Below the pieces are notes generated by a model. The model was not told where the DNA came from. It searched no databases and saw only the letters and a program-made list of their open reading frames with translations. Below are positions 53,806 through 62,318 of a stretch of DNA of 64,000 bases, in pieces. Position 1 is the stretch's first letter. Each line of letters starts with the position of its first letter. Location of the stretch: positions 4,340,001-4,404,000 of the forward strand of contig NZ_CP103794.1 in the NCBI RefSeq assembly GCF_030388325.1, written 5' to 3'. Both the position numbers and the translations under genes were made by a program. This DNA is from Flavobacterium johnsoniae (GTDB lineage Bacteria; Bacteroidota; Bacteroidia; Flavobacteriales; Flavobacteriaceae).

Positions 53806-55290
53806 ATGATCAAAAAATTACTTTTTACAGTTTTGCTATTATTTCTGTTTTCTACGATTTCCGCTCAAAGTCCAAAACGAGGTATTGCTTACGGGGCGCA
53901 TTCTAAAGCAGATATTTTAGCGTTAAAACCAGGTCTTTCTTGGTGGTACAATTGGTCGCCAGAACCAGAAGCTGCTTTAAATGCAGATTATGCATCTCTA
54001 GGAGTTGAATTTGTTCCTATGGCATGGGGAAAAATCAGCGATGCAGAGGTTCAAACATTCATCAATAAAATAAAACCTGGCGCCAAATATTTACTAGCTT
54101 TTAATGAGCCTAATTTTACCGATGGTGCAAGGTTAACACCGCAAGAAGCTGTGAATGCTTGGGTAAATATCGAAAAAATTGCAGCGGCAAAAAATCTAGA
54201 AATCATAAGCGCATCACCTGCTTATAACGGACCAAACAATTATGGCGGAATTTCAGATCCGATAGTTTGGCATACACAGTTTTTTCAATTATGTCCAAAT
54301 TGCAAAGTCGATTATATTGCTTTTCATACTTATGATGCTACTGCGGGTTCTGTAATTGGTGTTACCAGTCTTCTAAAAAAATTCAATAGACCACTTTGGA
54401 TCACTGAATTTGCAAATAGAGTTATTCAAAGTGCTGCAGACAAAACAGCTTTTATGAAAGACATTTTAACCAATTTTGAAAACGATCCAGATATTTTTCG
54501 CTATTCTTGGTTTTCTGGAAGAGTAAATCCGACTTGGACCGATATGTTAGAAGGACAATTGTTAAGTTCTACAAGCGGTGTTTTAAGACCAATTGGAACT
54601 GAATATATTAACGTTCCTTACACCACAAAAAAAATGACTGTTCCAGGGCGTGTTGTAGCCAATAAACATTACAGAAGAAAAGGAACAGGTTTGCAAGCTA
54701 CTACAGACTCTAATACTGGCCAAAATGTTTGTTATATTAACGAAGGAGATTGGAACGAATTTATGCTAAATGTTGTCGATGCAGGAACTTATAACTTAAC
54801 TTTTAGAGTTGCTTCTCCAATTCTTGAAGGGAAATTTGATGTTCTTGTAAACGATGTTGTGGTAAAAACAGATGAAATTTTTCCTGCAACGGGAGGCTGG
54901 CAAACGTACGCCGATAAAATTGTTAGTGGAGTTACACTTCCTAAAGGGGAAGTTTATTTGAAAATCAAATTCAAATCAAACGATTTCAACTTTAATTATA
55001 TTGATGTTGCTGTAGCAAATCTTGGCGTGAAAGATGATGTTTTAGAAAAAGATAGTTTTACAATTTATCCAAATCCAGTAAAAAATCAATCGACTTTGCA
55101 TGTCAAATCGAGTATAACAGAACCTTTAACGATCAAAATTATTGATATGAAAGGTGATGTTTGTTTTTCATCTTCTGATTTTTCTACAAATGAAGATATT
55201 AAAATTGGAGAAAAATTGGCAAAAGGAGTTTATATTGTTAATGTTTCTTACGGAAATATTAAAAAATCAATTAAAATCATTAAAAACTGA
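53806..55290 (+). CDS. Secreted GH128 beta-1,3-glucanase with CBM6-like module and T9SS sorting domain
   Basis: The 494-residue protein has a signal peptide (FLFSTISAQ), a GH128 (Asl1-type) TIM barrel (about 25-265), a CBM6-like beta-sandwich (about 280-410: YINEGDWNEFMLNVVDAGTY) and a type A T9SS C-terminal domain (about 420-494: YPNPVKNQSTLHV, KGVYIVNVSYGN). Acid/base Glu101 is in LAFNEPN and nucleophile Glu201 in LWITEFA. GH128 enzymes cleave beta-1,3-glucan, the main fungal and algal wall glucan; the T9SS tail sends the enzyme outside the cell. This complements the fungal-mannan PUL, though it is far from it. The ATG at 53806 gives a clean signal peptide and is preferred to an earlier TTG. 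Confidence 0.9.
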   Translation: MIKKLLFTVLLLFLFSTISAQSPKRGIAYGAHSKADILALKPGLSWWYNWSPEPEAALNADYASLGVEFVPMAWGKISDAEVQTFINKIKPGAKYLLAFNEPNFTDGARLTPQEAVNAWVNIEKIAAAKNLEIISASPAYNGPNNYGGISDPIVWHTQFFQLCPNCKVDYIAFHTYDATAGSVIGVTSLLKKFNRPLWITEFANRVIQSAADKTAFMKDILTNFENDPDIFRYSWFSGRVNPTWTDMLEGQLLSSTSGVLRPIGTEYINVPYTTKKMTVPGRVVANKHYRRKGTGLQATTDSNTGQNVCYINEGDWNEFMLNVVDAGTYNLTFRVASPILEGKFDVLVNDVVVKTDEIFPATGGWQTYADKIVSGVTLPKGEVYLKIKFKSNDFNFNYIDVAVANLGVKDDVLEKDSFTIYPNPVKNQSTLHVKSSITEPLTIKIIDMKGDVCFSSSDFSTNEDIKIGEKLAKGVYIVNVSYGNIKKSIKIIKN

Positions 55291-55303
55291 GATTTATAAA
55301 AGT

Positions 55304-55340
55304 AAAAAGCCTCTTTCGAAAATTTCAAAAGAGGCTTTTT
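55304..55340. terminator. Bidirectional terminator between the GH128 and glmM genes
   Basis: AAAAAGCCTCTTT (55304-55316) pairs perfectly with AAAGAGGCTTTTT (55328-55340). Both ends are A/T runs, so it can serve the two converging genes. Confidence 0.88.
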
Positions 55341-55361
55341 TTATTTTAAAAACAGAAATTA

Positions 55362-56750
55362 TTAGATTCCGGCAATTACTTTAATTTCATCAATAATTCG
55401 AAGTGCTAATTCATCTGCAGCATCTTGTGAAGGTGCTTCAGTATAAATACGAATAATTGGTTCTGTGTTAGATTTTCTCAAATGAACCCACTCTGTAGCA
55501 AAATCAATTTTTACACCATCGATTGTCGAAATATCTTCATTTTTATATTTTTCAGTCATTTGAGTTAAAATTGCATCAACATCAATTTGCGGTGTTAATT
55601 CAATTTTATTTTTGCTCATATAATATTCTGGATAAGAAGCTCTCAAAGCAGAAACCGACATTTTTTTATTCGCTAAATGCGTTAAAAACAAAGCAACTCC
55701 AACCAAACTATCTCTTCCGTAATGCAACTCTGGGTAAATAATTCCGCCGTTACCTTCACCACCAATAATGGCATTATTTTTTTTCATTAATTCTACTACG
55801 TTCACCTCTCCTACTGCACTTGCTTCGTAGCTTCCGCTATGAGCTTTTGTAACATCTCTTAAAGCACGAGAAGATGACATATTAGAAACTGTATTTCCTG
55901 GAGTTTTACTTAAAACATAATCTGCGCAAGCTACCAATGTATATTCTTCGCCAAACATTTCGCCATCTTCGCTAATGAAAGCTAAACGGTCAACATCTGG
56001 ATCAACTACAATTCCTAAATGCGCTTTTTCTTTTACAACCAATTCAGAAATATCAGTTAAATGCTCTTTCAAAGGTTCTGGATTGTGAGGAAAATGTCCG
56101 TTTGGTTCGCAGTATAATTTTACTACTTCAACGCCCATTATTTCTAATAATTTTGGAATAATAATTCCTCCCGACGAATTTACGCCGTCAACAACTACTT
56201 TAAATTTAGCATCTTTTACAGCCTGAACATCAACCAACGGAAGACATAAAACTTCATCGATATGAATATCCATGTAAGCATCGTTTACTGTAACTTTTCC
56301 TAAACTGTCAACATCCGAAAAATCAAAAGCTTCAGCTTCTGCAATTTCAAGAATTTTAGTTCCGTCTGCACCGCTTAAAAATTCTCCTTTTTCATTTAAT
56401 AATTTTAAAGCATTCCATTGTTTTGGATTATGAGATGCTGTTAAAATAATTCCACCGTCTGCTTGTTCCAAAGGCACGGCAACTTCAACAGTTGGTGTTG
56501 TAGAAAGTCCAAGATCGATTACATCAATTCCTAATCCAACCAAAGTATTTACAACTAAGTTATGAATCATTGGTCCAGAAATTCTGGCATCACGACCAAT
56601 TACAACTTTCAATTTATCTTTATTGGCATTATTTTTTAAGAAAGTTCCGTATGCTGATGCAAATTTCACCGCATCAACAGGAGTCAGATTATCTCCTACT
56701 TTTCCTCCGATTGTTCCTCGAATTCCAGAAATAGATTTTATTAGAGTCAT
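55362..56750 (-). CDS. glmM: Phosphoglucosamine mutase (phosphohexomutase family)
   Basis: This 462-residue cytoplasmic enzyme has the phosphohexomutase layout: catalytic phosphoserine Ser106 in LTASHNPKQWNALK, metal-binding DPDVDR (250-255), sugar-binding GEGNGGIIYPELHYGRD, and the C-terminal phosphate loop RKSNTEPIIRIYTEA. GlmM converts glucosamine-6-phosphate to glucosamine-1-phosphate for peptidoglycan and LPS. Phosphomannomutase/phosphoglucomutase relatives share most motifs, so substrate is set by overall similarity; GlmM is the usual member of this size in Flavobacteria. A -7 box lies 27 bases before the ATG. Confidence 0.85.
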   Translation of the reverse strand: MTLIKSISGIRGTIGGKVGDNLTPVDAVKFASAYGTFLKNNANKDKLKVVIGRDARISGPMIHNLVVNTLVGLGIDVIDLGLSTTPTVEVAVPLEQADGGIILTASHNPKQWNALKLLNEKGEFLSGADGTKILEIAEAEAFDFSDVDSLGKVTVNDAYMDIHIDEVLCLPLVDVQAVKDAKFKVVVDGVNSSGGIIIPKLLEIMGVEVVKLYCEPNGHFPHNPEPLKEHLTDISELVVKEKAHLGIVVDPDVDRLAFISEDGEMFGEEYTLVACADYVLSKTPGNTVSNMSSSRALRDVTKAHSGSYEASAVGEVNVVELMKKNNAIIGGEGNGGIIYPELHYGRDSLVGVALFLTHLANKKMSVSALRASYPEYYMSKNKIELTPQIDVDAILTQMTEKYKNEDISTIDGVKIDFATEWVHLRKSNTEPIIRIYTEAPSQDAADELALRIIDEIKVIAGI

Positions 56751-56776
56751 TTTTGTGAGTTAGGGTTATTTTTCTA

Positions 56777-56784
56777 CAAATATA
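56777..56784 (-). promoter_or_regulatory. Predicted -7 element of glmM
   Basis: TATATTTG on the minus strand matches the consensus and lies 27 bases before the glmM ATG. Confidence 0.5.
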
Positions 56785-56912
56785 AAAAAGTTACCGAGTA
56801 ACTAAGGTCCTAAGTTTTTAAGATTTTAAATTTAACTTATAAGAAACCACTTTCAAGGAGTAGTTTTTATAACAAAACCATTTAAAAAAGTTTTTATACA
56901 TTTACTAAATAA

Positions 56913-56947
56913 CTCAGAAACTTAGCCACTAAGTCTCTCAGAAACTT
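56913..56947. repeat. Short direct repeats in the glmM-acpH intergenic region
   Basis: CTCAGAAACTT occurs at 56913-56923 and 56937-56947, 24 bases apart, separated by AGCCACTAAGTCT. Similar AACTTAG/CTAAG words occur at 56791-56823, giving a degenerate repetitive stretch just before the ACP phosphodiesterase start. Confidence 0.5.
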
Positions 56948-56955
56948 TAACAAAA

Positions 56956-57540
56956 ATGAATTTCTTAGCCCATATATACCTTTCTGGAGAAAATGATTTG
57001 ATCAAAATCGGGAATTTTATGGCAGACGGAATTCGCGGAAAACAATTTGAACATTTTCCTCTCGACGTGCAAAAAGGAATCCAACTGCACCGATTTATTG
57101 ATACTTACACAGATTCTCACGATATTTTCAGAAAAAGCACAAAACGTCTTCACGATAGATATCATCATTATTCTGGTGTCATTGTAGACATTGTTTACGA
57201 TCATTTCTTGGCTAAAAATTGGAGCAATTATTCTGATGAAAAGCTAGAAACCTTCATCAGCCGATTCTACAATTCGCTTCACGATAATTACGATATTTTA
57301 ACAGAGAAAACTCAAGATTTAATGCCATATATGATTGGCAGAAACTGGCTTTTGAGTTATCGTACTGTAGACGGAATTCATCAAATTCTAACACAAATGG
57401 ATAGAAGATCTAAAAATATCTCTCAAATGCAATACGCTGTTGAAGAGTTGAAAGAATTTTACGATGATTTTGAAGAAGAATTCACTTTATTTTTTGAAGA
57501 AATGAAAAAACAGGCCAAAATAAAATTGCTGACTCTGTAA
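56956..57540 (+). CDS. acpH: Acyl carrier protein phosphodiesterase
   Basis: This 194-residue protein matches AcpH (DUF479): MNFLAHIYLSGENDLIKIGN, FMADGIRG, GIQLHRFIDTYTDSH, HHYSGVIVDIVYDHFLA and WLLSYRTVDGIHQIL. The conserved His and Asp residues belong to the HD-like metal site. The enzyme removes the 4'-phosphopantetheine group from acyl carrier protein in the cytoplasm. Length equals the E. coli enzyme. The gamma-glutamyltransferase gene follows after 29 bases and may be co-transcribed. Confidence 0.88.
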   Translation: MNFLAHIYLSGENDLIKIGNFMADGIRGKQFEHFPLDVQKGIQLHRFIDTYTDSHDIFRKSTKRLHDRYHHYSGVIVDIVYDHFLAKNWSNYSDEKLETFISRFYNSLHDNYDILTEKTQDLMPYMIGRNWLLSYRTVDGIHQILTQMDRRSKNISQMQYAVEELKEFYDDFEEEFTLFFEEMKKQAKIKLLTL

Positions 57541-57569
57541 CCGCTTCATTCCTTATTAATTTTTTATTT

Positions 57570-59258
57570 ATGAAAAAAATCACGCTTTTAGCAGCTCTTT
57601 TATACCTATCAATCAGCAACGCTCAACAGAAAACTGCAAATCCAACTGGATTGGTTGTTACAAAAGCAATGGTCGTTTCGGCACGCGAAGAAGCTTCAAA
57701 AATTGGAGCCGATATTATGAAAAAAGGCGGAAATGCTTTTGACGCAATGGTTGGCACCGAATTAGCTTTGGCAGTTGCTTTTCCGTTTGCGGGAAACATT
57801 GGCGGCGGTGGATTTATGGTATATCGAAAAGCAAATGGCGAAGTGGGATCTTTAGATTATAGAGAAAAAGCACCTTTAGCTGCTACAAAAGATATGTTTC
57901 TGGACAGCGAAGGAAATGTTATAAAAGGTAAAAGTACCGAAACTGCTCTTGCAATTGGTGTTCCTGGAACTATTGCAGGCGTTTTTGCAGTTCATAAAAA
58001 GTACGGAACAATGCCAATCGCTAAAATTCTAGAACCTGTAATTGCTTTGGCTGAAAGAGGAGTTGTCGTAACCAAAAAACAAGAAAAAAGTTTAAACGAT
58101 TATCATGATAATATTGTAAAAATAAACGGCGAAAATTCTCCCGTGTCTAAAATCTTCAAAGAAAATGATACTATCAAGTATACTGAACTTGCTAAAACTT
58201 TAAGAAGAATTCAGAAAAAAGGGAGAAATGAATTTTACAAAGGAGAAACGGCAAAGATTTTAGTCAATTATCTCAAATCGAAAGGCGGAATCATTACGAT
58301 GAATGATTTAGCTAAATATGAAGCAAAATGGAGAAAACCACTTCAATTTACTTATAAAGATTTAAAAATCACTTCTATGTCGCCTCCAAGCAGTGGCGGA
58401 ATCTGTTTAGCTCAAATTCTAAAAATGCTGGAACCTTACGATTTAGCAAAAATGGGACATAATTCAGATGAAGCCATTCAGGTTATTGTTGAGGCAGAAA
58501 GAAGAGCGTATGCCGATAGAAGTTATTATTTAGGTGATCCCGATTTTGTAAAAATTCCTTTAAAAGAATTAATGGATGAAAAATATCTGCGTGATAGAAT
58601 GGCAAGTTTTAATCCCGAAAAAGCGACTTTATCTTCTGAAATAAAAGAAGGAAAAGTAAATTATGCAGAAAGTACAGAAACAACTCACTATTCTATTGTA
58701 GATCAATTTGGAAATGCAATCGCAGCCACAACAACTTTAAATGATGGTTATGGTTCTAAATATTATTGCGACGAATTAGGCTTCTTTTTAAATAACGAAA
58801 TGGACGATTTTAGTGCCAAACCAGGTTCTCCAAATATGTTTGGTTTAGTTGGAAATGAAGCCAATAGCATTGCGCCACAAAAACGTATGCTAAGTTCTAT
58901 GACACCCACAATTGTAGAAAAAGATGGAAAACTCTTTATGGTTGTTGGAACTCCTGGCGGCTCAACGATTATTACATCTGTTTTGCAGACAATCTTGAAT
59001 GTTTACGAATACAATTTAAGCATGCAAGAAGCTGTAAATGCGCCACGTTTTCATCATCAATGGCTTCCAGATTTAATTACTTTCGAACCAAATGCTTTTG
59101 AGGCCAAAACTATAAATAAGCTAAAGGCGAAAAGTTATTTAATTAATGAAAAACCAACTCCAATTATCGGAAAAGTAGATGCTATTTTGGTTTTACCTGA
59201 AGGGAAATTAGAAGGCGGTGCCGATTTTAGAGGAGACGATAAAGCCGTTGGATTTTAA
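57570..59258 (+). CDS. ggt: Gamma-glutamyltransferase
   Basis: This 562-residue protein has a signal peptide (SISNAQ) and is made as a precursor. Autocleavage is expected before Thr371 in STETTHYSIVD, giving large and small subunits with Thr as nucleophile. Other family motifs are GNAFDAMVGTELALAVAFPFAGNIGGGG near the N-terminus, LDYREKAPL, PPSSGGICLAQ, DFSAKPGSPNMFGL and VGTPGGSTIITSV. It hydrolyses or transfers the gamma-glutamyl group of glutathione in the periplasm. Length and motifs are complete. Confidence 0.94.
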   Translation: MKKITLLAALLYLSISNAQQKTANPTGLVVTKAMVVSAREEASKIGADIMKKGGNAFDAMVGTELALAVAFPFAGNIGGGGFMVYRKANGEVGSLDYREKAPLAATKDMFLDSEGNVIKGKSTETALAIGVPGTIAGVFAVHKKYGTMPIAKILEPVIALAERGVVVTKKQEKSLNDYHDNIVKINGENSPVSKIFKENDTIKYTELAKTLRRIQKKGRNEFYKGETAKILVNYLKSKGGIITMNDLAKYEAKWRKPLQFTYKDLKITSMSPPSSGGICLAQILKMLEPYDLAKMGHNSDEAIQVIVEAERRAYADRSYYLGDPDFVKIPLKELMDEKYLRDRMASFNPEKATLSSEIKEGKVNYAESTETTHYSIVDQFGNAIAATTTLNDGYGSKYYCDELGFFLNNEMDDFSAKPGSPNMFGLVGNEANSIAPQKRMLSSMTPTIVEKDGKLFMVVGTPGGSTIITSVLQTILNVYEYNLSMQEAVNAPRFHHQWLPDLITFEPNAFEAKTINKLKAKSYLINEKPTPIIGKVDAILVLPEGKLEGGADFRGDDKAVGF

Positions 59259-59298
59259 TAGTTCTGCGTTTTCATTTTTTTTATCTAAGATTATAGCC

Positions 59299-59306
59299 TA
59301 ATTTTG
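59299..59306 (+). promoter_or_regulatory. Predicted -7 element of the ClC channel gene
   Basis: TAATTTTG matches TAnnTTTG, 25 bases before the start codon. Confidence 0.42.
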
Positions 59307-59330
59307 TAAGACCTATAATTTTACAACCGA

Positions 59331-61115
59331 ATGTTAAAAAAATATTTCAGAAGACTAGAAAGTATAATTGCTTTGGCTCAATCGTTAATGACTCCAAAAC
59401 AGTTTCTATTTTTATCAAGCGTTTTAATTGGAATATCATGTTCGTTTGCTGTAATTATTCTTAAAACGTTCGCCCACAGCGTATTTTCTTTCGCTACTTA
59501 TATTAACGGAATTCTAAAATTGAGTTTCATTAATAGTATACTTCCAATTATTGGTATTTTACTGACCGTTTTTGTTGTAAAAAAGGTACTTAACGGAAGC
59601 ATTCAAAAAGGAACTTCGCAAATACTTTATGCCGTTGCAAAAAAAGCAAGTATCATTCCGCGAAAGCAAATGTATGCACAGATTGTTACGAGTTCGTTAA
59701 CAGTTGGTTTGGGTGGTTCTGCTGGTTTAGAAAGTCCAATTGTGATCACTGGCGCCGCATTTGGTTCAAATTTTGCCCAAAACTATAAATTACAATACAA
59801 AGACAGAACTTTATTAATTGGCTGCGGAGTTGCTGCCGGAATTGCTGCGGCTTTTAACGCTCCAATTGCTGGAGTTCTTTTTGCCATAGAAGTTCTATTG
59901 GTCGACGTAAGTATTTCTGCCTTTACTCCAATTATGATTTCTGGAGCAACTGGCGCTCTAGTTTCTGCGATTGTATTGGATGAAAGTATTCTTTTGAGCT
60001 TTAAAAAACAAGAAACTTTCGATTATCATAATATTCCTTTTTATGTAACACTTGGAGTTCTTACAGGGCTTGCGGCGATTTATTATTCTAGAAATTTCCA
60101 AAGAGTCGAACATTATTTTTCAAAACAGCAAATCAATCCATATAGAAAAGCATTAATCGGTTCTTCGCTTTTAGCTTTGCTTATTTTTATCTTTCCAACT
60201 TTGTTTGGTGAGGGATACGAAAGCATTCGAACTTTATCTGAAACAGATCCTGGAAAATTATTAGACAATACTCTTTTTGCAGATTTTAGAAATAATCAAT
60301 GGGTTTTATTGCTTTTTGTTGGAGCAACGATGATGGTAAAAGTTTTTGCTTCGGGATTAACACTTGGAAGCGGTGGAAATGGAGGAAACTTTGCTCCTTC
60401 TCTATTCTTAGGCTCTTATTTAGGATATTTCTTTTCTAAATTTATAACACTTATTGGTTTATCAAAATTGCCTATTACCAATTTCACAATGGTTGGAATG
60501 GCTGGTATTTTGAGCGGATTATTTCATGCGCCCTTAACCGCAATATTCTTAATTGCAGAAATTACAGGAGGTTACGGACTTATGATTCCGCTTATGATTG
60601 TTTCTTCAATCAGCTTTGCTATTTCAAAACGTTACGAGAAATATTCGCTTGACGTAAAAGGATTAGCAAAAAAAGGACACGCTTTTACAAGCAATAAAGA
60701 TTCTAATATTTTATCGACTTTGGATATTGATACCATTATTCAATGTGATTATTTAACGGTTCATCCTGAAGAAAATCTAAGCAAATTGGTCGATTTAATT
60801 TCTCACTCCAATCAAGTAGTTTTTGCAGTTGTAAACAACGATAAAGATTTAGTTGGTGTTGTTCATTTTAATGATATTCGCGAAATCATTTTCAATTCTT
60901 ATCGCGTAAAATACACTCTTATCAAAGATGTAATGAAAGCGCCATTGACAACTATTTCTTCATTGGACAGCATGGAAATTGTAATGAAGAAATTCGAAAT
61001 GTCAAAATCTGCCTTTCTGCCTGTTTTAAGAGATTGCAAATATCATGGCTTTATTTCTAAGTCAATAGCGCTTGAAGCTTATAGAACAAAACTTCGTTCT
61101 ATGACGATTGAATAA
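59331..61115 (+). CDS. ClC-family chloride channel/transporter with C-terminal CBS pair
   Basis: This 594-residue membrane protein has the ClC core (about 25-440) with the three ion-binding stretches: GLGGSAGLESPI (containing the gating-type Glu), GSGGNGGNFAPSLFLG, and the inner Ser region. Two CBS domains follow (about 460-590: IIQCDYLTVHPEENLSKLVD and KDVMKAPLTTISSLDSMEI), which may bind nucleotides and gate transport. Presence of the external Glu allows either channel or proton exchanger function. It moves chloride across the inner membrane. Single gene with its own -7 box. Confidence 0.92.
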   Translation: MLKKYFRRLESIIALAQSLMTPKQFLFLSSVLIGISCSFAVIILKTFAHSVFSFATYINGILKLSFINSILPIIGILLTVFVVKKVLNGSIQKGTSQILYAVAKKASIIPRKQMYAQIVTSSLTVGLGGSAGLESPIVITGAAFGSNFAQNYKLQYKDRTLLIGCGVAAGIAAAFNAPIAGVLFAIEVLLVDVSISAFTPIMISGATGALVSAIVLDESILLSFKKQETFDYHNIPFYVTLGVLTGLAAIYYSRNFQRVEHYFSKQQINPYRKALIGSSLLALLIFIFPTLFGEGYESIRTLSETDPGKLLDNTLFADFRNNQWVLLLFVGATMMVKVFASGLTLGSGGNGGNFAPSLFLGSYLGYFFSKFITLIGLSKLPITNFTMVGMAGILSGLFHAPLTAIFLIAEITGGYGLMIPLMIVSSISFAISKRYEKYSLDVKGLAKKGHAFTSNKDSNILSTLDIDTIIQCDYLTVHPEENLSKLVDLISHSNQVVFAVVNNDKDLVGVVHFNDIREIIFNSYRVKYTLIKDVMKAPLTTISSLDSMEIVMKKFEMSKSAFLPVLRDCKYHGFISKSIALEAYRTKLRSMTIE

Positions 61116-61162
61116 TTTTTTCAGCCTTGCATGATTAATAGATATATTCATACAAAAAATAC

Positions 61163-61170
61163 TATATTTG
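61163..61170 (+). promoter_or_regulatory. Predicted -7 element of the TPR-protein gene
   Basis: TATATTTG matches TAnnTTTG, 48 bases before the start codon. Confidence 0.45.
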
Positions 61171-61218
61171 GTTTACTATTATCATCCCAAAAACGATAAA
61201 CCAAAAACCAATCTATAG

Positions 61219-62187
61219 ATGAAAAACTATTTAATCCTTGTTCTTTTAATCGCTGGATTTCAAAATGCTAAATCCCAAGAAACAGCAAAAGTTAATGCTG
61301 AAGAATTACTAAAAGAAATCTCAGACGGCGTTTGTAAATGTATAGATTCTATACCAACTTTAGATAGAGTTAAAGATTCTATAACTGCCGATATTCATTC
61401 GTGCATTAGCGATAAAGTTGGCGCTTATCAAATTGGCGAAAAATTAGCCAATCTTGATATGACTAAAGCAACTACAGATACGCAAGGGAAAAAGAATATC
61501 GATGTTACGATGAATTTTAATCCTGATTCTAAAGATTTTAAAGATTCCTATTATAAAATTGAACGTTATTTAATGGCTAATTGCAATTCTTTAAAAAGAA
61601 AAATTGCCACAAATGATAAAGTGAATAAAAATTCCCTTTCTCAAAATGAAAAAGCCTTAGAAAACTATCAGTTGGGAATTGACGAATCAGAAAAACAAAA
61701 CTACAAAGGAGCAATTGAATATTATAAAAAAGCAATAAAAATTGATCCTAATTTTGCTTTCGCTTATGATAATATGGGAATTTGCTACAGAAGATTAGAA
61801 AAATACGATGAAGCAATTGAAGCATACGAAAAATCCCTCAAAATAGATCCAAACGGATTAATGCCTTTACAAAATATCGCAGTTGTCTACTCTTATAAAA
61901 AAGAATATGGCAAAGCAGTAAAAACATACGAAAAACTAGCAGAAATTGAGCCAAATAATCCTGAAGTTTATTATGGAATTGGTCAAATGTATGCTTTGCA
62001 TTTAAACGATCAGGAAAAAGGTTTAGACAATATGTGTAAGGCTTACAATATGTATATTCAACAAAAATCTCCTTATAGAACAGATGCCGAAAAAATAATA
62101 AGAATGATTTATGCTGAAATGAAGAAAAACGGCAAAGAAGCTACTTTCGAAAAAATACTAGCAGATAATAACATCAGTTCAAAATAG
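61219..62187 (+). CDS. Secreted TPR-repeat protein
   Basis: This 322-residue protein has a signal peptide (AGFQNAKSQ), an N-terminal region of unknown fold with paired cysteines (GVCKCID, HSCIS, ANCNS; about 35-130), and about three tetratricopeptide repeats (about 145-255: ALENYQLGIDESEKQNYKGA, AFAYDNMGICYRRLEKYDEA, NPEVYYGIGQMYAL). TPRs mediate protein contacts; no catalytic motif is visible. The role in the periplasm or outer membrane is unknown. A strong terminator follows. Confidence 0.85.
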   Translation: MKNYLILVLLIAGFQNAKSQETAKVNAEELLKEISDGVCKCIDSIPTLDRVKDSITADIHSCISDKVGAYQIGEKLANLDMTKATTDTQGKKNIDVTMNFNPDSKDFKDSYYKIERYLMANCNSLKRKIATNDKVNKNSLSQNEKALENYQLGIDESEKQNYKGAIEYYKKAIKIDPNFAFAYDNMGICYRRLEKYDEAIEAYEKSLKIDPNGLMPLQNIAVVYSYKKEYGKAVKTYEKLAEIEPNNPEVYYGIGQMYALHLNDQEKGLDNMCKAYNMYIQQKSPYRTDAEKIIRMIYAEMKKNGKEATFEKILADNNISSK

Positions 62188-62206
62188 GTTGAAAAAATCA
62201 AAATTT

Positions 62207-62234
62207 AAAAACGCCGATTCTCATTGGCGTTTTT
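62207..62234 (+). terminator. Intrinsic terminator of the TPR-protein gene
   Basis: AAAAACGCC (62207-62215) pairs with GGCGTTTTT (62226-62234), extended by three more pairs around a TCTC loop, then T-rich sequence. Confidence 0.87.
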
Positions 62235-62294
62235 TTGTTACTATTTGTAACATAAAGTTTTGCTATCGAGCACAAAAAGAACAAATCAAAGTGG

Positions 62295-62302
62295 TAACTT
62301 TG
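62295..62302 (+). promoter_or_regulatory. Predicted -7 element of uvrA
   Basis: TAACTTTG matches TAnnTTTG, 17 bases before the uvrA start codon. Confidence 0.45.
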
Positions 62303-62318
62303 CGTTTTGCTCAAAATT

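Noticed and set aside
56913..56947. CRISPR-like repeat
   Set aside because: Only two 11-base copies with a 13-base separation and no cas genes in the window.
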